Source: Nitzschia sp. DOCU1
Lineage: Eukaryota > Bacillariophyta > Bacillariophyceae > Bacillariales > Bacillariaceae
Reading direction: 5' to 3'
Length of the DNA stretch: 64,000 bases
NCBI GenBank assembly: GCA_951394045.1
Contig: OX595997.1
Location: forward strand, 124,001-188,000
Made by a program: the position numbers and the translations under genes. The notes under the pieces are model-generated. The model was not told the origin of the DNA and did not search any database. It worked only from the letters and a program-made list of their open reading frames with translations. This document shows, piece by piece, positions 1 through 9,997 of this stretch (position 1 is its first letter; each line of letters starts with the position of its first letter).

Positions 1-3000
1 CATCTTGTTGTATAGAATATTTAGGTGGTCCGTGTGTACTACCAGCTTTTGACCAAGGAGAATATTCCTAAATTCCTTAAGCGTTTCAACTATACTTAGC
101 AGTTCCTGTTCGCCTGTTGTATAATTCTTCTGGGCGTAGTTCAACTTCCGACTATAGAATGCCAATGGTTTGCCATCTTGCATAATTACGGCGCCCAATT
201 GATAATCGCTAGCGTCCGTATATATGTGGAATTCTTTATGGAAGTCGGGGAAGTTCAACAGCGTCTCTCGCGCTACTGCTCGCTTAATTGATTCGAATGA
301 TTCATTGCATTCGGGAGTCCATTTCCACGGGACTGACTTGGAACATAACGCCGTCAGCGGCGCTAGTATATGCGATCGCTTCCGCCACATATCACGGTAG
401 TAATTTACCATGCCTAAGAAACGTCTCAGTTGTCGCTTCGTTTGCGGCGGCTGCATCTTTAGTATCGCTTCCACTTTCTTAGGTTGGGGATGGATACCGT
501 CACGGGAGATCTCGTAGCCGAGGTACTCAACGCGGTCGGCAGCAAATTTGCATTTGCGTACGTTAGCGCGGAAACCGGCTTGTTCGAGTCGTGCGAGGAC
601 CTCTTTGAGCTTGGCGACGTGGTCGCTAAATGTGCCTTTGCTCGTTATCAAAATATCATCCATGTACACTTGTACGTACTCCAGGTCACCAAGGAGACGC
701 ATCATGATACTTTGGAAAATATCAGGGGCATTGGATATACCCATCGGCAGCACCTGGTACTGATATAAGCCCCACGGCATTACAGTACCAAGGAGGCCTT
801 GGCTGTACTTATCCATTGGAATGTGATAATAGCCCATACTGAGGTCAATAGCCGTTGCCCATTTAAAGCCCTGGAGTTTTTGCAATAACTCATTGATCTT
901 TGGCAGTGGGTGCGGCTTGCGCACAAGATATTCGTTGAGTTTCCGAAAATCCGTAAGTACGCGCACATCGCCCGTTTTCTTTGGTTGAATGAACGTGCCG
1001 GCCGTCCATGTGGATTGGTTGACACGCTTCCAGATTCCAAGTTTTTCGAATCGTTCGATCTCTTTTCGCGTCGTTTGTTCGTACGCATGAGGAATGCCGA
1101 ATGGTTTAGCATGATACGGCTTTGCTCCTTCTTTTAACTCTAGACGAATTGGATCAATTATAAGTTTTCCTAATCCGCCACCGAATAGTGTAGGGTGCTG
1201 CTTCAGTTCAGCTAGTAGCTCCGCTCGTTGCTCCTTAGTTAAGTAGTCGAGTGAGTCAACGAACTCTTCCATCTCGACTTTGGAGTAATCGGCGTCAAGG
1301 ATCTTAGCTTGTCGTTCTTCCGCCGCTTGGATAACGGGGGCGTCTTGAGACATCTCATACAGAAGCTGTAGAGCCTCTGGATCCGTCACAACACCACGTT
1401 CCTTCATCTCGACTTCGCTATCGCCCCATCGAACCGTTCGCTTCTCGAAATCGAGTACAAACTTCAATTCGGCTAATAGGTCAAGTCCTAGAATCAGGTC
1501 GTAGGGTGAGTCTTCGCGATCTGTATGCTCATCGACGTGACATGGCCAATGAATTTCCTTACTAGTTGAGAGTTCGGGGATTCTGAAGCGGATCATTGCG
1601 ACTTTGTCCGTCTTGAATTTGCCGCCCATAGTCGTCCAAGTAGTAACTCGTTTTCCAGTAGGAACGAGCTGACTAAGCGTTACAAAGTTCTTAAGAACGA
1701 TGGAACGACTAGTACCCGTATCTAGAAGAGTTCTAAGGACGTAGGATTCACCTCTAGGATTTAAAGCTTCGACGACTATTTCTGTAGTTAGCCGCCTGGC
1801 AATTTTCCTATTTGGCTCTATTCCAGGGCGTGACGTTCGAATAGCAAAACTATGTTCATTTTCGCTATTGCAGTCCATGTAGTCGCTATCAGAATCGCTA
1901 CTTTCGTTACTGCTACTGTCTGCATGCTTCTGCACTTGGAAGCTTACTTGCCTTTTGGTTCTGTCTTTACCTTTGTCTTTCTTAGACTGTTTCTTGGCGA
2001 GGGCTTTGACGACCGTCTCCATTTGGAGCGCCGAAAACATGTTCTCACCGTTGCCTCTCGGACGCTTGTTCGGACGGTCTTTGGCATTGCCAGGGAGACT
2101 CCAACACTTGTCGCCGGGGGCCGGATGGAACCTGCCGCAATGCTTACAGGGTTCCTTTCGGTCCCCCTTCTCGCCCTTTTTGCGGTCTTTTCCTCGCTTT
2201 CGTTTCTTGCCGCCGTCCTTGCTTTCGCTTTCGGACTTGCCGGCTTCTTTTTTCTTTTCTTTGTTCTTTTTCTCTTGCCGCATCGCATCGTCAAAGACGT
2301 GCTTGGCTTCGAGCTTCTCAAGGTACTTGTAGTACTCATCGAGCCTCATGCTGAAAGGGTCAATGTTAGAGGTGAGTAGGTCTCTTTGCCACTCAATCCT
2401 CTTCGCCCGATCAAGTATTTCCACGAGCTCGTCGTCGTCGAACGGCTCACATGAGGTCTTGTCTTCAGGGATCGGAAAGTGGGCCAACATCCTGTTCTGT
2501 CGTAGGAGCTCAGCGCGGAAGTCGGCTAGGGACATTTCCATCATAAAAACATGGTAGCGTAGGTATTGCTTTTGCCTGCGATAGGCGTGTTCAGACCCGA
2601 AGTAGTCTCGCGACATCGTTTGGATCGTCTCGTTGAACGTGTCTTCAGGTGCCATCTTGTCGTCCTTGAATCGCAGGTCCGCCACCTTGTTCGTGAACTT
2701 CTCCCTCGCCGTTCCACCCAATAGCATCTGGGCGTACTTGATCTTCTTGTCGCCGGTGTCCAGGGGGACATCTCGAACGAGTTCCTCGAACTGGATCCTC
2801 CACTTGGCCCATCGCTCCGCATCGCCGTTCTCGAAGATAAAACAGCGGCTTTCGAACTCTTCCGAGTCCTTGTCCTTGGGGTCGAGCTTGATCTTGATTT
2901 TCTTGACCTTCTCGTCCTCTCCAACGATCTCGTCGTCCTCCTTCGGTTTCTCACGACGGAATGGAATTGGCGGAGGGTTAACATGCGCCGCTTGCGTCAA

Positions 3001-3051
3001 CAAAAACGCAACCTTCTTGGCGTACTCGTGGTTGTTGTAGGCCGTCTTCAT
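1..3051 (-). CDS. Ty3/gypsy gag-protease-RT-RNase H polyprotein, 3' end outside window
   Basis: A single uninterrupted minus-strand frame runs from an ATG at 3051 (preceded in frame by TAG) past the left edge, more than 1000 codons. Reading it in order: a charged gag-like region (residues 1-280), a Lys/Glu-rich stretch, a zinc knuckle near residue 305 (CKHCGRFHPAPGDKCW, C-x2-C-x3-H-x6-C), an aspartic protease site LLDTGTSRS near 443, reverse transcriptase with VYMDDIL near 794, and RNase H starting YTDASDYQLGAVI near 942. The order PR-RT-RH with the RNase H directly after RT and DTG/YMDD motifs is that of Ty3/gypsy elements; the integrase would lie left of the window. The polyprotein would be processed in virus-like particles. 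No stop or frameshift was found, so this copy may be recent. Gag and pol share one frame without a stop, unlike the two Copia elements further right. Confidence 0.9.
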   Translation of the reverse strand, partial: MKTAYNNHEYAKKVAFLLTQAAHVNPPPIPFRREKPKEDDEIVGEDEKVKKIKIKLDPKDKDSEEFESRCFIFENGDAERWAKWRIQFEELVRDVPLDTGDKKIKYAQMLLGGTAREKFTNKVADLRFKDDKMAPEDTFNETIQTMSRDYFGSEHAYRRQKQYLRYHVFMMEMSLADFRAELLRQNRMLAHFPIPEDKTSCEPFDDDELVEILDRAKRIEWQRDLLTSNIDPFSMRLDEYYKYLEKLEAKHVFDDAMRQEKKNKEKKKEAGKSESESKDGGKKRKRGKDRKKGEKGDRKEPCKHCGRFHPAPGDKCWSLPGNAKDRPNKRPRGNGENMFSALQMETVVKALAKKQSKKDKGKDRTKRQVSFQVQKHADSSSNESSDSDSDYMDCNSENEHSFAIRTSRPGIEPNRKIARRLTTEIVVEALNPRGESYVLRTLLDTGTSRSIVLKNFVTLSQLVPTGKRVTTWTTMGGKFKTDKVAMIRFRIPELSTSKEIHWPCHVDEHTDREDSPYDLILGLDLLAELKFVLDFEKRTVRWGDSEVEMKERGVVTDPEALQLLYEMSQDAPVIQAAEERQAKILDADYSKVEMEEFVDSLDYLTKEQRAELLAELKQHPTLFGGGLGKLIIDPIRLELKEGAKPYHAKPFGIPHAYEQTTRKEIERFEKLGIWKRVNQSTWTAGTFIQPKKTGDVRVLTDFRKLNEYLVRKPHPLPKINELLQKLQGFKWATAIDLSMGYYHIPMDKYSQGLLGTVMPWGLYQYQVLPMGISNAPDIFQSIMMRLLGDLEYVQVYMDDILITSKGTFSDHVAKLKEVLARLEQAGFRANVRKCKFAADRVEYLGYEISRDGIHPQPKKVEAILKMQPPQTKRQLRRFLGMVNYYRDMWRKRSHILAPLTALCSKSVPWKWTPECNESFESIKRAVARETLLNFPDFHKEFHIYTDASDYQLGAVIMQDGKPLAFYSRKLNYAQKNYTTGEQELLSIVETLKEFRNILLGQKLVVHTDHLNILYNKM

Positions 3052-3804
3052 AACCTAGACGGGAGTTTTAAAACTGTGCCCTATCCCGGGGGTGACGATA
3101 AAGAAATAAAGACGATGATAATTGTGAGACCTATGTTACTTCTATAGCTTGACTTCCAACAACAAGATTGACGAGACGAAAGATTTTTGTCTTTCAAATA
3201 TTTGCGACCGATCGTTCATTTTGTGAACGTCTTTCCCTGCGCGTAAATAACGCGCATATATTCTATTCATTCGGATATGTCGATTCATCGTATCGTCGCC
3301 TTCTAACTAGGCGTCCCTAGTCTTGGCTAGCTACGACTCCTCGTCACCCATGGTCTGAATTATTTCCCTGCCCTAAATACATCTCCTCTATTGGGCGATG
3401 AATATTTACTACTTAGATTGTAGGCATGCCGTTGGCAAGGGACTCTATGGGTTAGTCGAATGTTACTATGCAATATACTACAGAGCGCTTCCATGTGTAA
3501 CGCTGCGACTCCTTTGATCGTTGCGTCGGTGCGCCGTCAGTGACGACGTCATCGTTCGTTTGCGTCCGTTGTCCGTTAGCCGTCTGTACGTCATCCGCCC
3601 AGCGGACGACTCCGTTCGTGTACGACTACTAAGACTACCAATATATATGACTAAAAGGACTAAACTATTTATGCGTCTCTGTGGGGTATGGCAGATGCGT
3701 TGCGAGTGATAGTCCGTGGAGTGGGGGGTGGCGGAGTTGGAGATGGGTGGAATTTGATAGAACGTTGAGCGCAGTGTTGTCGTGGAGGGTTGTCTCTGGA
3801 TGGA
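3052..3804 (-). other. Leader and probable 5' LTR of the gypsy element (bounds unresolved)
   Basis: This gene-free stretch lies immediately upstream of the gypsy gag start in the element's own orientation, where the 5' leader, primer-binding site and 5' LTR are expected. I could not fix the LTR ends: no TG...CA pair with a recognisable tRNA-complementary site was found and the partner LTR is outside the window. It holds several CGTCA/TGACG half sites, including an imperfect TGACGACGTCA near 3541. No credible gene is seen in it. Confidence 0.45.
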
Positions 3805-5700
3805 CTATTCATCTTGATGGGTCATTTGGGTGAAGGGAGTGAATCCTGCCAGACTGGATCCCTCCGTGTCGTAGAGTTGGGTCGGGGCGTCGCCCATCGG
3901 GGCGTCTCCTTGAGTGCTACTACCTTGATGATGATCCACTGCCATTTCGGTGGCAGGTCGTTTCGCCGGGGGGGGGGGGGGGGCGACGCTCCAGCGACGG
4001 TAGTCAGGGTAGAGGTTTGTACTCCCATGATGTGGGTAAACAAATGGGTGAGCATTTGGGTTTGTTGGATTTGCGCCTGTGCCTGTTGGGCTTGGGCTTG
4101 CTGAGCATGTGCCATAAGTCCATCATTCGTTTGTTTTGTTCTTCTTGACGGGACAGGACTGTATCCAAATAACTGACCACCGTGGTCAAATCCTGCGAGT
4201 GGACTGTCTTGGGAGCTGACTGACCGACCGATTCGCCTGCCACAGATTCCGAGCCATTGTCATTGACCGAGCGAATAACACTGCTGTCAGTGCGCGCCTG
4301 GGGAGGTTGCTCACTTGCAAGTTTGGGCCGGGACATCGCTGGAGAGGGGGTCTGAACGCCGGTCAAGTCGAATACCATGCGTGGACGCCGATTCCATGCA
4401 TTTTCTGTGATGGGTGGAAGGCCAACGTTATTCGAAGGTTGCGCAGCCTGACGAAGGATTTGTCGCAGCGAGTGCACTTTATTTTGCATCGAGTGTCCGA
4501 ACCCTGGGGCAGCAAACGTCAAAAGAGGATAGGCACCGTAATAATCGAGATAGGACCTATCGACAATCTGTGGAAATTTGTCCTGGAAGAATGTAGTGAG
4601 CAATGCATGCGCTTGATCAAAATGTTCGTCTTCCACGATGACAATCCAGCGTCCGTTCTTAATAGTATTGTCGGTTGGTTGAATAGAGTCGATAATATCC
4701 AAATTGGTGAAATATTGGTGGATCGTGCCATTGAAGTTGGAGTCCATGTTGCGGTCCGTCGGCCACGGCATTTCCCAGACGGACGGGTGAACGTTGACCA
4801 CAGTTATACCGCGCAGGTTGAGAGTCACATCGTTATTCCGCATGAGGAATTCTTGATACTCTTCGGAACTTGCTAGTAAATGAAACCCAATAGGAATGAG
4901 TTCGAAGCCGATGTCCTCTGAGGGAACTTCCACCAGCAAATTCTTCGCAAACTTGCTATGTTTGTGGACGCAGCAAACTGCCACTACTTCGGAGCTGACT
5001 CGTTGAGCGCCGTTGCCAAATTGTATCAAACGCTTCGTAGCAAAGACTTCGGGAAGGGCCCCATCGGCTAAACCAAGCTGTTGGGCTTGCTGTTTTTGCT
5101 CAGGAGTGAGTTGAAGCTTATTGAGTGCCGGGTTCATCTTTTGAGTCAACGTAGGTGCCCATGCAATAACCGAAATTTCCTCGTTTTTGAGTGTCTCGCC
5201 GCTCATCAAAATTCGGTTCGCCTGAAGCCAAGGCATGAGCTTTTTCTTGACAGACGCGACGTTATTTTCAGTGATTACACAATGGGTAATTTTGATTGAA
5301 ACCTGCTTGGTGCTTCGAAGAGTGGTCTCCTTACGATGAAAAAATGCTCGATGTTCAGCCTCCGTTTGTGGGAAGTCTTCGAGCTTCGAGAACGGCGCCG
5401 GCTTGGGATCCGTCATTTCGTTGGTTGGGACAAAGTAAACCTCGCCTTTAATCATCTGAGACATCTTTTTCACGAATTCAAGATGAGTGCTTGCCATATT
5501 AAACAGCGAAGCGGATTGTTCAGCGTCAATACACATTTAAGCGTAAACGTGGTTTTCCCCTCCTGAGCTCGCAAAACAGCCGTTGAAGCTCGGGTTTTCA
5601 TGATACTGCATACCGCCGGGGTCGCCATCGTCTTAGCGGAGGGAGTCACCGGCGTAGGTGCTCCAGGAACGGTGGAAACGGGAGCCGAAGTTCCCGTCAT
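3805..5700 (-). pseudogene. Unknown protein of about 640 aa, broken by three frameshifts
   Basis: No family recognised. Three overlapping minus-strand frames join into one plausible protein. It starts at ATG 5700 with a Thr/Pro/Ala-rich head (MTGTSAPVSTVPGAPTP). A TG doubling near 5535 moves the frame to the main body, open to about 4120, whose readable parts include 'KGEVYFVPTNEMTD' and 'GRWIVIVEDEHFDQAHALL'. A one-base slip near 4117 moves it to a Gln/Ala-rich stretch (MAHAQQAQAQQAQAQIQQ). The 16-G tract at 3968-3983 moves it again into a tail ending MTHQDE at the stop 3805-3807. Each shifted frame reads as low-complexity or natural protein on both sides, which argues for one decayed gene. 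It resembles accessory ORFs of transposable elements only in general style. The poly-G step could be a sequencing error; the other two are not homopolymers. Confidence 0.6.
3968..3983. repeat. Homopolymer of 16 G
   Basis: Sixteen consecutive G on the plus strand, a Pro-coding C run on the coding strand of the surrounding pseudogene. The reading frame changes across it, so its true length decides whether the C-terminus is in frame. Confidence 0.95.
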
Positions 5701-5796
5701 GGTGAAAAAAAGTTGCGTAGGAGTGGAGTTGAGAATTCTACTGCTAAAAATTTAGCCTTATCGAAGTTTTCGATCGAAGAATTCTAACCTTCAAGC

Positions 5797-6445
5797 AATA
5801 ATATTCCAGTGAGTCCTTATCCATGACCGTTGGATTCAAAGACATAGTCAAATTCATGACTAGACCTACTTGATGATAAAATTTGCTTATTGAGTAGTTT
5901 GGCCATAAGGGTGAAATTTGATTTCGAATGATGGAAATGGAGTAAGCGTTGGGAACATGGTTCTTTTGTTTGTGCTATCAGCAACGCTCAAAGCATTCTT
6001 AGTGTTGAATTCTAATAAAAGTACCATGGCAATTAATGATTCTTCTTCAAAGGAACCTGCAATTGGTTCAGACAATTGGACGCAAAGTGTGGTATGGAAA
6101 GAAGGTGTGAGTGATAAGGATATTGAAGTTGAACAATTGAAGTGAGTGGCATTCATGGACAGTCACAATACTTCACCTTCTATTCTCACAAAAGTTCTAT
6201 TTCCTGAACCAATCTGTTTCAACAATGACGTGAATTTATTGTACAAGTATTGCCATCCTCAAATGACAAAACTATGTTTGTTGATGAGGATGATGAGTTG
6301 AGATGATGGTTCGAACTTCTGCTTTTACGGAGAACACTGCTATGCAAATGTATTGTCGACTGTTAGGGTCGAGTTGGTCTAGTAATGAATTTGACTATGT
6401 CTTTGAATCCAACGGTCATGGATAAGGACTCACTGGAATATTATT
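5797..6445. repeat. Inverted repeat: 74-bp arms at 5797-5870 and 6372-6445
   Basis: The two arms are reverse complements with only two mismatches by eye; a shorter, gapped match (AAGGTT core) continues beyond the outer ends. They enclose 501 bp with no convincing gene (a 75-codon frame at 5918-6145 has no recognisable features). The arrangement resembles a small non-autonomous DNA element (MITE-like) or a local inverted duplication. No flanking target duplication was identified. The gene-free stretch 5701-6483 holds nothing else I can name. Confidence 0.8.
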
Positions 6446-6483
6446 TGCCTAAAGGTTGAGGAGGTGTAAATTCTTCCACTTGC

Positions 6484-7742
6484 ATGCTGGATGATGAAAG
6501 TACTATGAGCAAATCTGTTTTCTTTTGGAACAAGAAGTTAACTTTGTTTGATTTGGTTCTGCCTAATCATTTGATGGGCTTGTTGGATGCGATGTACCAG
6601 AAAGTCGTCAACGCAATTAACGATACTGCAAGTCTTGCACCTTACTTTCATCCTGATTTGAGGAAAGAAACAAAAGAAACTACTGGGATCAGAAAAGAGG
6701 TTCAAAAAGTATACAAAGAAGTTGGAATTGTCATCATCAAAGGAAAAGACAAGGATTGGAAGAGTACGGGGCTTTGATTAACTTTAATTCAGAAGAGTAT
6801 TTGTCAGATGATCGACAGTACTTGCATTTACCCGAGAATGAAATGAAGCAAGTGAGTGTTGCAGAACATCAGACGACTATGGCTTGGTTGGGATATTTCT
6901 TTTGTTCCAGCATGAGTTGCGTGAAAGATTTTTCTCCTTTCCTTTTTGATGAAGAGTCGTTTGTTGCTGCATGGAATGTAAAGTCCAACAAGCTCAATTG
7001 TCGTCATTTCAAGTGTTTTGCTAAAGAAAACGAAACTTTTCATTTGCAATTGAAGGGAATTTCATTGCTCTTTGGAGGTAATGAATGGTGCATTAGTGGT
7101 ACGGAACCAATTCATCAGGTTTCTCACAATGACATTGGTAGGGATTTACCTGCGGTTTTCAATGAAGGCAAGTTGTTTCCAGCTGGAAGTATTCTTGTGC
7201 CCTTGGAGGCAAGTGGTAGATCCATGTCCTACGTCAATCCAAGCAATTGCCTTGACATTGCTTTAGGACACATGCTTTTTTTTGGTGGTGAAGTTGAGCA
7301 TGATTTTTTGACCCATCGTGCAAGCACAGCCAAAAGAGTTTCACTTCATATGCATCTCAACAGCTCTCATGTGGAAAGAACTGGGCAGAGTCTTCAGTTC
7401 TCTGGTGAGGACAAATGTTATTATCCTAAAGAGCATTTGGGATTATATGACATGGGAAATCTACAAACTCACTTGAAGCGTCAAGTTGAACACTTGAATC
7501 AAGTGGTGGAATCATTGAAAAAGCATCCAAAGTTGCCAACTCCTCTTAACGTCAATCAGAAGTCATGCCGCTATAGCGTCACGAAATTTTATCTTCGTCC
7601 AATCATTGGCCTAACTCTCTCCAACGTCAAAACAGATCCGACCTTACGAAAGAGCGTGCAATTTTACCTAGGGTCGGTCATGCCGGCAAGCTTCATGCCA
7701 TCCTGGTGCTTCGTGGGAGACAACATAACCTATTACTCTTGA
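6484..7742 (+). pseudogene. Possible 2OG-Fe(II) oxygenase-like protein, one frameshift
   Basis: Two overlapping plus-strand frames (6484-6777 and 6756-7742) seem to be one gene of about 420 residues with a frameshift near 6765. The second part contains an HxD-type motif (HQVSHNDIG) followed some 65 residues later by GHMLFFGGEVEH and KRVSLHMHL. This spacing and the 'G-x-x-x-x-F-x-G-x-x-x-H' shape are those of the distal His and 2-oxoglutarate-binding strand of double-stranded beta-helix oxygenases. That assignment is by motif only and is weak: the C-terminal His is followed by Asp-Phe rather than a small residue. It starts 39 bp after the right arm of the 74-bp inverted repeat. The alternatives are a cupin-like protein or a transposon accessory gene. 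No signal peptide is visible. Confidence 0.4.
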
Positions 7743-8056
7743 TATAAAGTATGGCTAAATGCTTCGTGGGAGGGGACATGAACCATGACTCTGGCTAAAA
7801 GTGTGGCTAAATGTTTCGTATAATTAGGGATTGAACAGGGATTGAATCCTTTTCCCGCCATTCGGGGGCCACATTCAGTCCCCTTGAGAGAGGGAAACAC
7901 AAATTTGAAATATTCATCATCCGACCGTCGGCAAAATATTTCATCATCCGACCGTCGGCAAAATATTTCATCATCCGGCATTGTTGCAAACATAATATTG
8001 TCACCGAACATTGTTTTGTCATCACCCATGCAGCGCACCTCCAAACATTCCAACGC
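7743..8056. repeat. Intergenic region with 27-bp tandem repeat at 7914-7979
   Basis: The unit TCATCATCCGACCGTCGGC followed by AAAATATT occurs twice exactly (7914-7940, 7941-7967) and a third time partially. It lies 80-140 bp upstream of the next plus-strand start codon. Two looser copies of a 'TGGCTAAATGxTTCGT' motif lie at 7752-7820. No gene is seen. Confidence 0.8.
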
Positions 8057-8805
8057 ATGATGGAAAATACAAGGAGGCCCCACAATCCATACTCTGCCAA
8101 AAGCAAAAAGAAAGCTGCAGCTGCAAAGTTGAAAGAGCAATTTCTGAATGTCATGAATACTGGGGCTCGTATTGAAGCTGCAAAGGCTGCTGCTCGGAGC
8201 AAACGGAAAGCAGTGAGACAGCAGCAGGCAGGGGCATATCAATCGGTGCCAGTGACTACTTCGGATGTTGCTACTAAAATTGGAGCACGTGGGCCCTTCC
8301 AGCCGACAACATTAAAGTTGTATGATGAGCTACTCACAATAATCAAACAAGAAGTTGGGTATGAGGAGACGGGCACTCATAAATTTTTTGGCGAGTGGCC
8401 CAAACTGTTCAAGCTACATCCGAAGATTGATCCTTCCACAGGACCAGCTGCCTTCTATGAGGTGGTCATGGGGGCTTGTCGGCCGCTTACTGCCGAAGAT
8501 TTTGCATGTCGCCCAGTCATGTTCTGGGCCCCAGAGCTCCAGTTTCCAGACTACTACCCCAATAAAAAGCCATGCTGTCCATTCCATCCGGGTGAGACTT
8601 CTTGTGTCACCCACAATGGATGGTCTAACTACTTTAGGCGCGTTTATGACGAAAAAGGAGTGTCTGCTTTGACTGGTCGGGAGTACTTGTGCAAACGACA
8701 ACAAGCACTTAAGCAGCAGACACCGTCCAGCAAGAAAGCCGACATCCAATATCTATTCAATAGCTATGATGCGGCAGTGGTCTCCCAAGCCCCTTCCTAC
8801 ATCCA
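8057..8805 (+). pseudogene. 5' half of DUF6729-like / DDE / 3'-5' exonuclease gene, split by Copia-1
   Basis: The start ATG ATG at 8057 opens a frame with a basic Lys/Ala-rich head, then a probable zinc-binding segment (CCPFHPGETSCVTHNGW, near residues 176-192) and RREY-LCKR-like downstream Cys, resembling the DUF6729 domain of large transposon-like eukaryotic genes. At 8805 the Copia-1 LTR begins; the 57 in-LTR codons that follow to 8977 are not native. The continuation is at 45331: rejoining across the duplicated ATCCA keeps the frame open, so the gene was whole before the insertion. Function is inferred from the second half: a nuclease/transposase-like protein. It is not expressible as one protein in this arrangement. 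Confidence 0.8.
8801..8805. repeat. Target-site duplication of Copia-1, left copy (ATCCA)
   Basis: ATCCA directly precedes the LTR start TGACAAG and recurs at 45331-45335 directly after the other LTR end CTATCA. A 5-bp duplication is typical of Copia integrase. Confidence 0.95.
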
Positions 8806-9206
8806 TGACAAGAATCCGGCAGGGACTCCTAAGGAACGCGGCGGCAAACGCGACGACAATCAACAGATGTGGCGGCGCTTGCTCCAACTATGCTGGCGAT
8901 TCTCCACAAACGACCAGGGAGAACCAGTAACAACTACACTATGCCTCTCTACTGCTAGAGGCGCTCGATATACTTAGCTTTGGGGGTTTTGGGTGACAAT
9001 ACGTTCACGTAAGTGATTCTAAATATTGTGAGTTATCTACGTCTGCCGCCGACGGCGGTCACTCATCTTCGAGCATCATTCCTCGTTGTCATGCGCGTAT
9101 GCGCGCGTCGTCCGACCACTCGGAGCGAAAGACTAACCTGACTAACACACTACTGACGTCATGCGCGGACCTTCCGTCCGTCGCTCGTCTACCTTACTTT
9201 CTATCA
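8806..9206 (-). repeat. Copia-1 3' LTR (401 bp)
   Basis: It starts TGACAAGAATCC and ends CTTTCTATCA, with no difference from 44930-45330 by direct reading. A perfect CRE palindrome TGACGTCA lies at 9154-9161 and an alternating GCGCGTATGCGCGC tract next to 9095. The polypurine tract lies just outside at 9207-9217. Confidence 0.95.
9154..9161. promoter_or_regulatory. CRE palindrome TGACGTCA in Copia-1 LTR
   Basis: This is a perfect 8-bp bZIP-type site; its twin in the other LTR is at 45278-45285. The same octamer occurs in the A repeats of YR-3 and in LTR-4. CRE-like sites in LTRs of a diatom Copia element have been linked to stress response in the literature; activity here is inference. Confidence 0.6.
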
Positions 9207-9700
9207 CTCCCCTCTTTCGCGCTCGGGGTGGTGCCCTCCTTTCTGTCTTCCTCCAAATCTTCCTCCTCTTCTTCTTCTTCCTCGAATTCTACTTCCCCCA
9301 TATTGGCGACGTCACCAGCGTAGAACATAAGTGGCTTGAGCTGTGCCCAAATCTGCTGGTATCCCCAATGCTTAGAGAGGATGTCGGCGGGGTTCTCAGG
9401 CCCAGGCATGTGATAAAAGCCAACTATGCCCGCTGCAATAGCCTCGCGAACGCGATGGAAGCTAAGTGCAGTGTGCCGCTTATGTAGCTTGGCATGGGGC
9501 TTAGCAGAACTGTTAACCACCGACTCGTTGTCGCCGAACATGTAGCTCTTACCAAGGATTGGTACACCTAAATAACGCAACGTGTTACGTAGGTCCATTA
9601 CTTGTTCTACACATGTTCTCGCGGCGACGAACTCCGATCCGTAGGTCGCTGTCTCGACGGTCGCTTGGCGTTTGGAGAACCAATCGATCGGAGTGGCGTT
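9194..9700 (-). CDS. Copia-1 RNase H C-terminal end (pol 3' part)
   Basis: The minus-strand frame enters from Copia-2 and from 9700 reads TPIDWFSKRQATVETATYGSEF, FGDNESVVN and a His-rich end, the C-terminal half of Copia RNase H. Its first half (YVDANLYHDMLTGRSVTG) is at the end of the pol frame near 14990-15060; taking out Copia-2 rejoins them in frame. The frame ends with an unusual run of Glu (9260-9310), and its stop at 9194 lies 13 bp inside the LTR. RNase H would remove RNA from the RNA/DNA hybrid during reverse transcription. It is interrupted, so not functional in this copy. Confidence 0.88.
   Translation of the reverse strand, partial: NATPIDWFSKRQATVETATYGSEFVAARTCVEQVMDLRNTLRYLGVPILGKSYMFGDNESVVNSSAKPHAKLHKRHTALSFHRVREAIAAGIVGFYHMPGPENPADILSKHWGYQQIWAQLKPLMFYAGDVANMGEVEFEEEEEEEEDLEEDRKEGTTPSAKEGSDRK
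9207..9217 (-). other. Copia-1 polypurine tract
   Basis: On the minus strand the bases AAAGAGGGGAG directly precede the LTR start TGATAGAAAG, the expected place of the plus-strand DNA primer. The same GAGGGGAG precedes LTR-4. Confidence 0.8.
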
Positions 9701-9926
9701 TGCTAATGCTACCAGTATCCAGCACATATGCCCGCCATTTCCCGCGCACCGTTTACATCCGTTGGACGCACACGCGCGCGGGCCCGCCAATATCTCACCG
9801 TTATCATCCGTTGGCGCGCCCGATGCCGATTGCCCGGCGCGCCACTCGAAACCACACATCACAGAATAATGCCATTATTTAGTAATCTCCCGTTTCTCGT
9901 CACACTACTTCAACGTGATATTAGCA
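9701..9926 (+). repeat. Copia-2 5' LTR (226 bp)
   Basis: It begins TGCTAATGCTACC and ends GTGATATTAGCA; the outer seven bases are perfectly inverted. It is GC-rich with CGCGCG runs and has no CRE palindrome. No tRNA-like primer-binding site starting TGG follows it. Confidence 0.95.
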
Positions 9927-9997
9927 GAGATTACTAAGGATCCCTTGTTTCCAAACGTCCCGAGATCCCGTCTCCGTTGCAAGGTACGCTGACGACC

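Noticed and set aside
1852..3040. Plus-strand and alternative minus-strand frames inside the gypsy gag
   Set aside because: They overlap the intact gag-pol frame, which has recognisable motifs.
7914..7979. CRISPR-like array
   Set aside because: Units are directly adjacent without spacers, in a eukaryotic context.
8806..8977. C-terminal 57 codons of the frame beginning at 8057
   Set aside because: They lie within the Copia-1 LTR; the native continuation is at 45331.
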